Shown here: positions 8,728 to 17,475 of the stretch, piece after piece | Numbering within the stretch: position 1 is the first letter of the stretch | Layout of the letters: every line of letters begins with the position of its first letter | Origin: Lichenicola sp965198575 | GTDB taxonomy: Bacteria; Pseudomonadota; Alphaproteobacteria; Acetobacterales; Acetobacteraceae | Direction: 5' to 3' | Length of the DNA stretch: 64,000 nt | Assembly: GCF_965198575.1 (NCBI RefSeq) | Contig: NZ_OZ240671.1 | Span: 186,001 to 250,000, forward strand | Notes under the pieces: model-generated | Seen by the model: only the letters and a program-made list of their open reading frames with translations | What the model was told of the DNA's origin: nothing | Database searches by the model: none | Made by a program: the position numbers and the translations under genes

Positions 8728-9501
8728 ATGCTCACACGCAAGCAGCACGAGTTGCTCAGCTTCATCGACCGCCATCTGAAAGAGACCGGCTTCTCACCGA
8801 GCTTCGACGAGATGAAGGACGCGCTGAACCTGCGGTCGAAGTCGGGAATCCACCGCCTGATCTCGGCACTCGAGGAGCGCGGCTTCCTGAGCCGTCGGCA
8901 TCACCGGGCGCGGGCGCTGGAGGTGCTGCGTCTGCCCGAGGCTGGCCCGACGAGTGTGGTGGCAACGCCTCCCGCAGGCGCCGAGGGGCTTCCTGCCGAC
9001 GGGCATCACCTCCCGACGGACGATCTCGATCCGGGCCAGGCTCCGTTCCTGCCGAACGTCATCAAGGGCGACTTCAGCCAGAGGCTGCCTGGAGTGCTTG
9101 CAGCCGCCGGCGTCGGTGCGATCCAGCTCCCGCTCTATGGGCGGATCGCGGCAGGCCTGCCGATCGAGGCGCTCCGGGACACCGGCGCCCATGTCGAGGT
9201 GCCGCTCGCGTTGATCGGCAGCGGTGAGCATTACGCGCTCGAGGTCGCCGGTGATTCGATGATCGAGGCCGGCATCCTGGATGGCGACACGGTCATCATC
9301 CGGCGATCCGACAACGCCGATAACGGCCAGATCGTGGTGGCGTTGATCGACGATGCGGAGGTCACCCTGAAGCGTCTGCGTCGACGTGGAAGTGCCGTGG
9401 CGCTCGAGCCGGCCAATGCGCGCTACGAGACCCGCATCGTGCCATCGGACCGCGTCCGTGTGCAGGGCCGCCTGGTCGGCCTGCTGCGCCGCTACAACTA
9501 G
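8728..9501 (+). CDS. lexA: SOS repressor LexA
   Basis: A repressor-protease that binds SOS boxes and self-cleaves when RecA filaments form. The 257-aa protein has the N-terminal winged helix (LTRKQHELLSFI...; recognition region around KSGIHRLISALEERGF), a long linker (about residues 68-130), the cleavage site Ala142-Gly143 in GRIAAG, nucleophile Ser177 in GDSM and general base Lys215 in VTLKRL. It is longer than E. coli LexA (202 aa) because of the linker, as in other alphaproteobacteria. Its stop overlaps the stop of the convergent membrane-protein gene. Confidence 0.97.
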   Translation: MLTRKQHELLSFIDRHLKETGFSPSFDEMKDALNLRSKSGIHRLISALEERGFLSRRHHRARALEVLRLPEAGPTSVVATPPAGAEGLPADGHHLPTDDLDPGQAPFLPNVIKGDFSQRLPGVLAAAGVGAIQLPLYGRIAAGLPIEALRDTGAHVEVPLALIGSGEHYALEVAGDSMIEAGILDGDTVIIRRSDNADNGQIVVALIDDAEVTLKRLRRRGSAVALEPANARYETRIVPSDRVRVQGRLVGLLRRYN

Positions 9502-10343
9502 GCGCGCACCGCTACCGGCTGGCCTAGCGGAAGCGCCCGCGGGCCGCCGGCAAGCGTCGTCATGTAGGTGCACGCCCCGATCGACGCTCCGAGCGAGAAG
9601 TGCAGGAACAGCATCGCTTGCCGGAACGCCGACTCGCCGAGCGCTACTGCGACATGGTGCGGGTCGGCATTCGCCAGCTGCAGCCCGGTATCGAGCCCGA
9701 GATTGAGCAGCACCACCGGCAACATGACCATGATCCACACGATCGCATAGCGCCCCGCGTTGCCGCCCATGACGTTCACGCTCTTGCGCCACCCGGGCTG
9801 CGGAGGGTCCAGGGCCAGCACGGTGAAGAACGGCACCTGGCGGATTATCGCCCACAGGCTGATCGCGACCGCTGCTGCAGGAAGCACGAGAACGACCAAT
9901 TCCCCGCCCCGCGGCATGTGCCCGCCGGCAACAAGGATTGCAGCCAGGCCGGAGAGCCCGACCAGCGGGACCCCCCAGGCATAGGTGAGCAGAAGGAAGC
10001 CCAGGTATCTCCAGAACGGCCGCTTGAAGAAGAACGGGTCGAACGGCTCATCGAGCAGGATGTGGCGGCGCCAGGAGATGCTGAATGACAGCAGGAACTT
10101 GAGCCCGAGGAGCCACGCGACCGCGGCGCCCGCCACCACATACCAATGTGCGGCGAGCACGGCATCGAATTTGCCCGAGAGGCCGTGTGCCTTGCCGACG
10201 ACCCGGTGATACAGGAACTCGGCCGTCACCAGGAATACCACCGGCGGCCAGATCGCCTTGGCGTGCAGCACTCGAAAACGCCACAGCAGCCTGTAAGCCT
10301 GGGCTGCGGTGGCGAGGATCGGCAGGGGCTGGGTCACACTCAT
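9498..10343 (-). CDS. Conserved multi-pass membrane protein of unknown function
   Basis: A 281-aa protein with about five to six hydrophobic segments and a soluble loop containing ISWRRHILLDEPFDPFFFKRPFWRY (split by membrane segments on either side). I do not recognise a family signature. The region after residue 190 (PGWRKSVNVMGG) looks like a cytoplasmic loop. It is transcribed toward lexA and the two stop codons overlap by 3 bp. No partner gene suggests its role. Confidence 0.7.
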   Translation of the reverse strand: MSVTQPLPILATAAQAYRLLWRFRVLHAKAIWPPVVFLVTAEFLYHRVVGKAHGLSGKFDAVLAAHWYVVAGAAVAWLLGLKFLLSFSISWRRHILLDEPFDPFFFKRPFWRYLGFLLLTYAWGVPLVGLSGLAAILVAGGHMPRGGELVVLVLPAAAVAISLWAIIRQVPFFTVLALDPPQPGWRKSVNVMGGNAGRYAIVWIMVMLPVVLLNLGLDTGLQLANADPHHVAVALGESAFRQAMLFLHFSLGASIGACTYMTTLAGGPRALPLGQPVAVRA

Positions 10344-10413
10344 GACGGCTGAACAGGCGACGCCCGAGGCCGGTTCCCGAAGCCTTTTCGCCGATGAGTG
10401 CCGGTGCGGGAAT

Positions 10414-10923
10414 TCAGGCGGCGGTCGCTCGCCTCGGCAGCACCCAGCCCGGCCTGACGAAGTGACAGGTGTAGCCGTTCGGGATCCGCTCCAGGTAATC
10501 CTGATGCTCCGGCTCGGCTTGCCAGAACGGGCCGGCCGGCGCCACCTCGGTCACCACCTTGCCGGGCCACAGGCCGGACGCGTCGACATCGGCGATGGTA
10601 TCCAGAGCAACCCGCCGCTGCTCCTCGCTCGTGTAGAAGATCGCCGACCGGTAGCTGGCGCCGCGATCGTTGCCCTGGCGGTCACGGGTCGACGGATCAT
10701 GGATCTGGAAAAAGAATTCCAGCAGCGCCCGGAAGCTGGTCTTCGCCGGATCGAAGACGATCTCGACGGCCTCGGCGTGGTTCCCGTGATTGCGATAGGT
10801 CGCGTTCGCCACCTCGCCGCCGGAGTAGCCGACGCGGCTGCTGATGACACCGGGCTGCCGGCGTATGAGATCCTGGACGCCCCAGAAGCAGCCACCCGCG
10901 AGCACGGCACGTTCTTCGGTCAT
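10414..10923 (-). CDS. msrA: Peptide-methionine (S)-S-oxide reductase MsrA
   Basis: Reduces methionine-S-sulfoxide in proteins and free methionine. The 169-aa protein starts MTEERAVLAGGCFWG, where the Cys of GGCFWG is the catalytic residue; GYSGG, NHAEAVE and DPSTRDRQGND are further family segments. The ATG at 10923 overlaps the stop of bioC-bioD (ATGA), so msrA appears to be the last gene of the biotin operon. That position suggests translational coupling rather than a biotin-specific role. Confidence 0.95.
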   Translation of the reverse strand: MTEERAVLAGGCFWGVQDLIRRQPGVISSRVGYSGGEVANATYRNHGNHAEAVEIVFDPAKTSFRALLEFFFQIHDPSTRDRQGNDRGASYRSAIFYTSEEQRRVALDTIADVDASGLWPGKVVTEVAPAGPFWQAEPEHQDYLERIPNGYTCHFVRPGWVLPRRATAA

Positions 10924-12356
10924 GTGTAGGTCCCTCCAACTGTCGAAGATATGGCGGCGTCCGGCACGATCTTCCATGGGGCCTCCGGGAGGCCAGGCAT
11001 CGACATCGCCAGCCGGGTCACCGCCCCCTGGTCGAGGCCGGCCTGCCACGGGATCTCTGCAATCACCCTGACATCACCATGCCGCTCGATCGCTGCACGA
11101 TTGCCCGGTGAAGGCGGCCCGTTCAGCACCACGCCTGCGACGCTGATGCCGCGCCGTCGCAGCGCCTCCAGGCTCAGCAGGGTGTGATTGATGGTCCCCA
11201 GGCCGCTGCGCGCGACCAGCACCACGGGCAGGCCGAGCCGGATGATCAGGTCGGTCATCATCAGGCCCCCGCCGATCGGCACCAGCACGCCCCCTGCCCC
11301 CTCGACCACCAGCGGACCCTCGCCGTCCGGCAGGCGCACGACCCCGGGGTCGAACGCGACCCGTTCAAGGGCAGCCGCATCCTCCGGCGACAACGGTGCC
11401 TGCAGTTCGAGCGCCGGCGGATGGATCCGAACGCCATCGCCTCCGAACTCCCGGACCACGGCGCTGTCCCCCGGATCCTGATCCAGACCGGTCTGCAGCG
11501 GTTTCCAGTACTCGGCGCCCCACGCGCGGACCAGGCAAGCCGAAACCAGCGTCTTGCCGATCCCGGTATCGGTGCCGGTCACGAACACCCCGGGCCGCAC
11601 CGGCCGTCGCAGGTGTCCGAACCCCACGCAATACGAGGCAACGGCCCCGTGCTCGGCCTCGAACCGATGCAACGCGCGGCGCATCCGGCCGGCTCCGACC
11701 GGCCTGACGCCGGTCGCAGGCCGGTCCGCACCAATCGCCCGCAGCGCACGCAGGAACGACACTCCGTCGGGATACGCGCTTGCGATACTTTCGCTCTCCC
11801 ACTCTCCACCGCACTCGCAGCGCATGTCCTCGACAGACCGGTACTGCAGCCCCGGATCAGGCATCGCCTCGGCGTCCCGCACCGCACGCCATTCCGCCAG
11901 GGTGCCGGCCAGCAGGGTTGCGACATGCAGCCGTCCACCCGGTCGCAGCAGCCTGCAGAGCGCGCCAAGGGCGGCCGGCGGGTCCGGCAGCCATTGCAGC
12001 GCCAGGCTCGAGCAGACCAGGTCGAACTCACCGGATACCGCCGGCAGCGCCGCGTCCATTGCCAGCACCTGCAGCCGATCGTCGCCGGCCATGGAGCGGC
12101 GGGTGACCGGGAGCATCCCGGGTGCCAGGTCGGTGGCGATGATCGTCGCGGCGGGCATCCGCCGGCGCAGCGCCCGGGTCAGCAGGCCGGTGCCGCAGCC
12201 GATTTCCAGGATGCGCGGATGCTCGCCCCCGGACAGCGGACCCGATGCCATGATCCGGTTCGCCAGCCGCTCCGCAACCAGGCGCTGCACCGTGGCAGCC
12301 CCCTCGTACGACGCCGCCGCCCGCCCGAAGCTGGCCCCGATCGAGCGGATGGTCAT
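10920..12356 (-). CDS. bioCD: Fused malonyl-ACP O-methyltransferase / dethiobiotin synthetase (BioC-BioD)
   Basis: A 478-aa two-domain enzyme for biotin synthesis. Residues 1-250 form a SAM-dependent methyltransferase like BioC (ILEIGCGTGLLT motif I around 49-60; closing YCVGFGHLRRP segment), which masks malonyl-ACP as its methyl ester. Residues 255-478 form BioD, with the P-loop GTDTGIGKT at 261-269, the KPLQTG segment and VEGAGG, which closes the ureido ring to dethiobiotin. No stop or start interrupts the join. The start ATG at 12356 overlaps the stop of the upstream esterase gene (ATGA), and the stop overlaps the msrA start. A sequencing-error fusion is possible but the junction reads naturally. 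Confidence 0.9.
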   Translation of the reverse strand: MTIRSIGASFGRAAASYEGAATVQRLVAERLANRIMASGPLSGGEHPRILEIGCGTGLLTRALRRRMPAATIIATDLAPGMLPVTRRSMAGDDRLQVLAMDAALPAVSGEFDLVCSSLALQWLPDPPAALGALCRLLRPGGRLHVATLLAGTLAEWRAVRDAEAMPDPGLQYRSVEDMRCECGGEWESESIASAYPDGVSFLRALRAIGADRPATGVRPVGAGRMRRALHRFEAEHGAVASYCVGFGHLRRPVRPGVFVTGTDTGIGKTLVSACLVRAWGAEYWKPLQTGLDQDPGDSAVVREFGGDGVRIHPPALELQAPLSPEDAAALERVAFDPGVVRLPDGEGPLVVEGAGGVLVPIGGGLMMTDLIIRLGLPVVLVARSGLGTINHTLLSLEALRRRGISVAGVVLNGPPSPGNRAAIERHGDVRVIAEIPWQAGLDQGAVTRLAMSMPGLPEAPWKIVPDAAISSTVGGTYT

Positions 12357-13015
12357 GTCGCGGCGAACGCGCGCAGCCGGTCGGCGCACCAGTCCGGCCG
12401 GCTCAGCGGCAGCACATGGCCGGGGGCATCGCTCCACACGATCGAGGCACGGTCGAAGCAGGCGCTGGTCAGGGCAGCGGGCACCACCGGATCGTCGGCA
12501 GCGGCGAGCGCCATCACCGGCAGGCCGAAGGTCGCCGGAGCACCACGCGCATCGCCGTCGCGCAGCCGCACCAGCCCAGCCGTGAGGCGCCCAGCATCCA
12601 GATCGGAATACCGCTCCCTATCCGGCCCTCGGACATCGATCCCGCAGCGAGCCTGGAACGACGCCACGGTCGCTGCCGGGTCGATCGCCAACCGCTTCAC
12701 CATTCGGTCGAGCACGCGCACCGGTGCTCCCTCCGGAAAGTCCTGCGCCGCGGCGAAACGGGTGAAGCCGTTGATCGCGACAAGCCCGCGGCACGCCACC
12801 GGAAGATCGAGCAGCAGATCGAGAACGCCGCCGGAGTGCCCAACGGCGACCGTACCCTCGGGGACGGACACATCCCGCAAGTCGCACGGCCTCCCGCCCA
12901 GGTAGCCGAGCTCGACCACGCTGGTCCTGGCCTCGGGAAGCAGCCTGCGGACAGCATCCCAGACCCCCGCATCGAAGCCCCAGCCATGCACGAAGAGGAA
13001 CGATTGCCGGGTCAT
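12353..13015 (-). CDS. Alpha/beta-hydrolase, probable pimeloyl-ACP methyl ester esterase (BioH-like)
   Basis: A 220-aa alpha/beta hydrolase with LFVHGWGFD near the N-terminus, nucleophile elbow GHSGG (Ser61), an Asp in AADDPVVP and the C-terminal His in APGHVLPLS. Its place between bioF and bioC-bioD, joined to both by ATGA overlaps, makes it the likely esterase that releases pimeloyl-ACP from its methyl ester. That role is filled by BioH, BioG, BioJ and others in different bacteria, and I cannot say which subfamily this is. It is shorter than E. coli BioH (256 aa). Confidence 0.82.
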   Translation of the reverse strand: MTRQSFLFVHGWGFDAGVWDAVRRLLPEARTSVVELGYLGGRPCDLRDVSVPEGTVAVGHSGGVLDLLLDLPVACRGLVAINGFTRFAAAQDFPEGAPVRVLDRMVKRLAIDPAATVASFQARCGIDVRGPDRERYSDLDAGRLTAGLVRLRDGDARGAPATFGLPVMALAAADDPVVPAALTSACFDRASIVWSDAPGHVLPLSRPDWCADRLRAFAAT

Positions 13016-14217
13016 CGGCCGGCGCCTGGCGAAAGTCCGGTCTCCACGAGCCCGGCGGCAAGCGCTGCGATGATGCGTTCCAGGTCCGCCTCATCGTGGC
13101 CAGCACTCAAGGCAAGCCGGATCCGGCTGCGGCCAGGCGGTACCGTCGGCGGCCGGATGGCGACGCCCAGCACCCCCAGCCGCTCCATCGCCGCCGCCAG
13201 GTCGAGGGCTGCCGCCGCGTCACCGACCAGCACCGGAACGATCTGCGTCGTCGATCCTGCGGTGTCGATCCCGAATTCGAGCAGCGCCGCCCGCAGCCGG
13301 TCCGCCGCCGCCGCCACTCTCGCGCGATCCGGATCCATTCCGGGCACCAGGTCGAGTGCCGCATCGATCGCCCCCAGCACCGGCGGCGGCAGCGCCGTGG
13401 TGTGGATGAAGCCCGAGCAGGCATTCACCAGGTAGTCGCACAGCACCTGCGAACCCGCGACATACGCCCCGAAACTGCCGAACGCCTTGCTGAAGGTGCC
13501 CATCACCAGGTCGACGCCGCCCGCCTCGACCGACAGCCCGGCGCCCGCCGGCCCGAGCACGCCGGTCGCATGGGCCTCGTCGACATAGAGGAAGGCCCGG
13601 TGCCGCGCGGCGATCGCCCGGAGCCGGCCGATGTCGGCGCGATCGCCATCCATGCTGAACACGCTCTCGGTGACGATGAAGCACTGCCCGCTTTGGCCCG
13701 CATGGTCGGCCAGCATCGCCTCGAGCTGCTCGAGATCGTTGTGGCGGAAGCGCACCTGCCGGATCCCGGCCGCCTGGATGCCGTGATGCAGGCTGGCGTG
13801 GATCAGCCGGTCGGCGAACACCGTGGGCGCAGCGCCTGCGCCGGCCCGCGCCACCTTGAGCAGCGCCGGCAGCACTGCCGCATTGGCCTGCCAGCCGGAT
13901 GCGAACAGCAGCGCCGCCTCGGTCTGCTTGAACGCGGCGAGCCGGCTCTCGACGCGCCGGTGCAGCTCGAACGTGCCCGTCACCAGCCGCGACGCGCCGG
14001 CCCCGGTGCCATGCCTGGCGCCCCACTCAGCCGCGCGCTCGGCCAGCAGCGGGTGCTGCGCCAGCCCGAGATAGTCGTTGGCCGAGGCGTTCAGCAGCAT
14101 CCGGCCGCCGCGCATCACATGGCCGGATGACGGGCTGCCGGGCACCAGCGTGCGCAGCTGCCGCTGCCGGCCAAGCTCCCGCAGCGCGGCGTCGAGCATC
14201 GGATCGAGACATGACAT
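13012..14217 (-). CDS. bioF: 8-amino-7-oxononanoate synthase
   Basis: A PLP enzyme that condenses pimeloyl-ACP with alanine. The 401-aa protein has the alpha-oxoamine synthase pattern: ANDYLGLAQHP, GTGAGASRLVTG, the DEAHATGVLG segment and the PLP-lysine region GTFSKAFGSFGAY. The ATG at 14217 (MSCLDPMLDAALREL) is preferred; an upstream ATG at 14268 would add 17 unconvincing residues. First gene of the bioF-esterase-bioCD-msrA chain and divergent from bioA. Confidence 0.95.
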   Translation of the reverse strand: MSCLDPMLDAALRELGRQRQLRTLVPGSPSSGHVMRGGRMLLNASANDYLGLAQHPLLAERAAEWGARHGTGAGASRLVTGTFELHRRVESRLAAFKQTEAALLFASGWQANAAVLPALLKVARAGAGAAPTVFADRLIHASLHHGIQAAGIRQVRFRHNDLEQLEAMLADHAGQSGQCFIVTESVFSMDGDRADIGRLRAIAARHRAFLYVDEAHATGVLGPAGAGLSVEAGGVDLVMGTFSKAFGSFGAYVAGSQVLCDYLVNACSGFIHTTALPPPVLGAIDAALDLVPGMDPDRARVAAAADRLRAALLEFGIDTAGSTTQIVPVLVGDAAAALDLAAAMERLGVLGVAIRPPTVPPGRSRIRLALSAGHDEADLERIIAALAAGLVETGLSPGAGR

Positions 14218-14307
14218 CAGGCCGCACTCCTGCCGCCGCCGACCGGTCCGGTCAACATCCACCGACACGCCCTGGCGCCGACCGCCGATCCGGTGCCATC
14301 AAGCGGC

Positions 14308-15549
14308 ATGACCCACGGCACCCTCTGGCTCCCCTACACGCAGATGCGCACCGCGCTTCCGCCGCTGCACGCCGCCTGGACCGATGGCTGCCGGATCGGC
14401 CTCGAGGATGGCCGCGTGCTGATCGACGGCATCGCGTCCTGGTGGACCGCCTGCCACGGCTACAACCATCCGCATATCGCCGAGGCGGTGCGCCACCAGC
14501 TCGCCCGGATGCCGCACGTGATGCTGGGCGGCCTCGTGCATGAACCGGCGCTCCGGCTGGCCGACCGGCTGGCAGCGCTCCTGCCCGGCGACCTCGAGGC
14601 GGTGTTCTTTGCCGAGAGCGGATCGGTCGCGGTCGAGGTGGCGATCAAGATGGCGGTGCAGTACTGGCTCAACCGCGGCGAACGCGGCCGCACCCGGCTC
14701 GTGGCCTTCCGCGGCGGCTATCACGGCGACACCTTCGCCACCATGGCCGTGTGTGACCCCGAGGAAGGCATGCACAGCCTGTTCCAGGGCGTGTTGCCGC
14801 AGCACCATCTGGTCTCGCTGCCGCACGACGACGCAGCGGAAGCGGAACTGGACGGCTTCCTCGCCACCAACCGCACCGGCATCGCGGCGATCCTGGTCGA
14901 GCCACTGGTGCAGGGCGCCGGCGGCATGCGCTTCCACGCGCCCGAAATGCTGCGCCGACTCCGCCGGCTCGCCGACCGGCACGGCCTGCTGCTCATCCTG
15001 GACGAGATCTTCACCGGCTTCGGCCGCACCGGCAGTATGTTCGCGTGCGAGCAGGCCGGCATCGTGCCGGACATCGTCACCCTGTCTAAGGCGCTGACCG
15101 GCGGCACCATGGCCTTGTCGGCGGCAGTCGCCCGGCGGCACGTGTTCGAGGCCTTCCTCTCCGACGACCCCACCCACGCGCTGATGCACGGCCCGACCTA
15201 CATGGCGAACCCGCTCGCCTGCGCTGCTGCGAACGCCTCGCTGGACCTGTTCGAGCGCGAGGACCGGCTCGGCCAGGTGGCGACGATCTCGTCCCTGCTC
15301 GCCGAACAGCTGGAGCCGTGTCGCATCCTTCCGGGAGTAGTCGACGTCCGTGTGATGGGCGCGATCGGCGTGGTGCAGCTGGACCGCATCGCCGACATGA
15401 ATGCCCTGAAGGCGCGGCTGGTGGCCCAGGGCGTGTGGGTGCGGCCGTTCCGCGACATCGTCTATCTGACGCCGTCCTTCACCATCACCACGGACCAGCT
15501 GGCGACGCTGACCCGGGCCATCCACCAGGCCCTCGGCAGGGCGGGCTAG
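14308..15549 (+). CDS. bioA: Adenosylmethionine-8-amino-7-oxononanoate aminotransferase
   Basis: Converts 7-keto-8-aminopelargonate to 7,8-diaminopelargonate using S-adenosylmethionine as amino donor. The class-III aminotransferase (413 aa) begins LWLPYTQM, typical of BioA, and has the SWWTACHGYNHP, FRGGYHGDT, LILDEIFTGFGRTG and PLP-lysine LSKALTGG segments. ATG 14308 is preferred over GTG 14293. Divergent from bioF over about 90 bp, presumably sharing a regulatory region; no BioR-type palindrome (TTATCTATAA) is visible there. The stop overlaps the end of convergent moaE. Confidence 0.95.
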   Translation: MTHGTLWLPYTQMRTALPPLHAAWTDGCRIGLEDGRVLIDGIASWWTACHGYNHPHIAEAVRHQLARMPHVMLGGLVHEPALRLADRLAALLPGDLEAVFFAESGSVAVEVAIKMAVQYWLNRGERGRTRLVAFRGGYHGDTFATMAVCDPEEGMHSLFQGVLPQHHLVSLPHDDAAEAELDGFLATNRTGIAAILVEPLVQGAGGMRFHAPEMLRRLRRLADRHGLLLILDEIFTGFGRTGSMFACEQAGIVPDIVTLSKALTGGTMALSAAVARRHVFEAFLSDDPTHALMHGPTYMANPLACAAANASLDLFEREDRLGQVATISSLLAEQLEPCRILPGVVDVRVMGAIGVVQLDRIADMNALKARLVAQGVWVRPFRDIVYLTPSFTITTDQLATLTRAIHQALGRAG

Positions 15550-16016
15550 GCGAGGTCCCAGCGGGCCGCCACAGCGTCGTCGGCAGTCCGCGCCTCGACC
15601 CACTCGGAGCTTCCGTCCGCATAGTCCTGGCGCTTCCAGAACGGCGCCCGGGTCTTGAGCCAGTCGATCAGGAACGCTGTGGCATCGATGGCCGCTGCCC
15701 GGTGCGGGGCAGCCGTGAGCACCAGGACGATGCCCTCGCCGACCGGCAGCCGGCCGATCCGATGCAGCACGGTGCAGCCGAGCAGCCTGAAGCGCTGCTC
15801 CGCGGCCGCGGCGATGCCGGCGATCGCCGTTTCGGTCATGCCCGGATAATGCTCGAGCGTCAGCGCCTGGAGCGCCCGACCGTGTGCGTCCGGATCGGCC
15901 CGCACCAGGCCCACGAAACAGCCGATACCGCCGATGGCGCCACCCCCTGCAGCCGTAAGCGCCGCAAGCTCGCCGCCGACGTCGAAGGCTGCCTGCTGCA
16001 CCCGGACCGTCGCCAT
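15546..16016 (-). CDS. moaE: Molybdopterin synthase catalytic subunit
   Basis: Large subunit of molybdopterin synthase, which inserts two dithiolene sulfurs into cyclic pyranopterin monophosphate using MoaD thiocarboxylate. The 156-aa protein has the GCFVGLVR, LTLEHYPGM, HRIGRLPVGE and catalytic Lys segment RAPFWKRQ of the family. Its ATG shares one base with the moaD stop (TGATG), so the two subunits are translationally coupled. Confidence 0.95.
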   Translation of the reverse strand: MATVRVQQAAFDVGGELAALTAAGGGAIGGIGCFVGLVRADPDAHGRALQALTLEHYPGMTETAIAGIAAAAEQRFRLLGCTVLHRIGRLPVGEGIVLVLTAAPHRAAAIDATAFLIDWLKTRAPFWKRQDYADGSSEWVEARTADDAVAARWDLA

Positions 16017-16276
16017 CAGCCGCCCGTGACCGGGGGGAAGACTGCGATCTCGTCGCCCGCGGCCACAGGGTGGTCCGGGCCGGCGAACTCCTGGTTCACG
16101 GCAATGCGCACCGGACGCCCTTCCGCGACGATTGCCGCGAAGGCCTGGTCGCGTGCCTGCAACCAGGCCAGGACGCCGCGCACATCACGCACCTCGGGAG
16201 GCAGGGACGCCCTCTCGCCGGCGCGACCCAGGCGATCGCGCACCCACGCGAAATAGAGGAGCTGGACGGACGCCAT
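16016..16276 (-). CDS. moaD: Molybdopterin synthase sulfur carrier subunit
   Basis: An 86-aa ubiquitin-fold protein ending in PPVTGG; the C-terminal Gly-Gly is thiocarboxylated by the MoeB-type system and donates sulfur in molybdopterin synthase. The LLYFAWVRDRLG start is typical of MoaD. Directly coupled to moaE. The gene sits in a uvrC-pgsA-(mobB)-moaD-moaE stretch. Confidence 0.95.
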   Translation of the reverse strand: MASVQLLYFAWVRDRLGRAGERASLPPEVRDVRGVLAWLQARDQAFAAIVAEGRPVRIAVNQEFAGPDHPVAAGDEIAVFPPVTGG

Positions 16277-16300
16277 CCCGGGGACCCTGTCGAACGGGTC

Positions 16301-16885
16301 CTACTTGGGGGCGTCCTTTACGGTTTGCACGCTGCCATCCGGGCTGATCACGGTGCTGGTGCCGTCGCCGTTCGGGATCACGATCTTGCCGCTGCTGTCC
16401 ACGCCCTTGCTGTGGAACTTGGTGGATGGGTCCGGCACCGTCGCCGACAACCCGCCACCCGACAGCCCGCCACCGGACAAGCCTCCGCCCGATTGGCCGC
16501 CGCTGGGTCCGCCACCGGCGCCGCCGAACCCGTCCTGGTCGATCCCGGCGCCGCCACGGATCGAATTCTGCTCGCCGGCACTCATGGTGCCGCCGTTCGG
16601 CAAGCCCGCACCACCCAGCAGCACGCCGTTGGTCTGGCCGCCATTGCGCGACACATCGCTCAGGGTCGGCAGCGGCTGCGGCGGACCCGGCCACACATTG
16701 CCCGGCTCCGGCTCGATCGGCCGCTCCACCGGCTCGATGCCACGAGAGCGCTGCAGGTTCTCACTCACCCCTGTCGTGGAGTTCGGATTCTGTCCTGGCA
16801 GCCGCTCCGTATCGGTGAAGAACTTGCCCAGGCCCGAGCAGCCGCTCAGAAGCAATAACGTTCCAAGCACAGCCGAGCGCCGCAT
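16301..16885 (-). CDS. Glycine-rich putative lipoprotein
   Basis: A 194-aa protein with a lipoprotein signal: MRRSAVLGTLLLLSGCSG has a basic start, hydrophobic core and lipobox L-S-G-C with Cys16 as lipidation site. After cleavage the protein is Pro- and Gly-rich, with tandem GGGLS repeats around residues 138-152 and a C-terminal beta-like segment (GKIVIPNGDGTSTVI). I do not recognise a family. It lies between mobB and moaD on the same strand but has no visible link to molybdopterin synthesis. The start at 16885 is set by the signal peptide. Confidence 0.75.
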   Translation of the reverse strand: MRRSAVLGTLLLLSGCSGLGKFFTDTERLPGQNPNSTTGVSENLQRSRGIEPVERPIEPEPGNVWPGPPQPLPTLSDVSRNGGQTNGVLLGGAGLPNGGTMSAGEQNSIRGGAGIDQDGFGGAGGGPSGGQSGGGLSGGGLSGGGLSATVPDPSTKFHSKGVDSSGKIVIPNGDGTSTVISPDGSVQTVKDAPK

Positions 16886-16944
16886 TGTCGTCCCCCTGCG
16901 GCTCCAAATGCCGCCCGCGCCGGACTTTGCCCTCAACCGGGCCT

Positions 16945-17475
16945 CTAGCTCAAGGGAGCGTGCGCCACAGGATGCGGCAGCGCGGCAATCCAGACACAGA
17001 TCGCCTCGATGTCGTTGAGGTCCAGGATCGGGCCGTGCCAGTCCGGCACCGGCACGTCCGCCGCCAGCGCGCTTATTCCCGGGTCATCATGGAACAGCGG
17101 GCGCTTGCCTGCACGGAGGGCGATCTCTCCACGGATCAGCTCGAGTCGTGGCCCAGGAACGGCGCCGAACCCTTCGACAAGCACCAGATCGACCGGAGCC
17201 AGGCGGTGCAGCAGCGACGGCAGGTCGGCAGGCGCGTCCGGCGTCTCGCGCAGCAGGGCCCAGCGGCGGTCGGACACCAGCAGGACTTCCTCCGCCCCGG
17301 CCGCCCGGTGCCGATGGCTGTCCTTGCCCGGCAGGTCGAGGTCTACAGCGTGGTGCGTGTGCTTGACCGTCGAGACCCGCAGCCCGCGCGCGCGCAGTCG
17401 CGGCAGCAGCTGCTCGATCAGTGTGGTCTTGCCGCTGCCCGAACGCCCGACGATGCCCAGCGCGCGCAGCGTCAG
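16945..17475 (-). CDS. mobB: Molybdopterin-guanine dinucleotide biosynthesis protein B
   Basis: A P-loop GTPase-like partner of MobA in forming the guanine dinucleotide cofactor. The Walker A sits almost at the N-terminus in GIVGRSGSGKTT, followed by KHTHH and VLVEGFG, typical of MobB. The start is odd: no ATG, GTG or TTG lies in frame near the expected N-terminus. A CTG at 17475 overlaps the pgsA stop (CTGA) and gives 176 aa beginning LTLRALGIVG, which aligns with family N-termini. The first conventional start, at 17586, would overlap pgsA by 115 bp and add a low-quality extension. I favour CTG. Confidence 0.8.
   Translation of the reverse strand: MTLRALGIVGRSGSGKTTLIEQLLPRLRARGLRVSTVKHTHHAVDLDLPGKDSHRHRAAGAEEVLLVSDRRWALLRETPDAPADLPSLLHRLAPVDLVLVEGFGAVPGPRLELIRGEIALRAGKRPLFHDDPGISALAADVPVPDWHGPILDLNDIEAICVWIAALPHPVAHAPLS

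Noticed and set aside
14218..14307. BioR or BirA-type operator between bioF and bioA
   Set aside because: No TTATCTATAA-like palindrome or other known biotin operator visible in the 90-bp gap.
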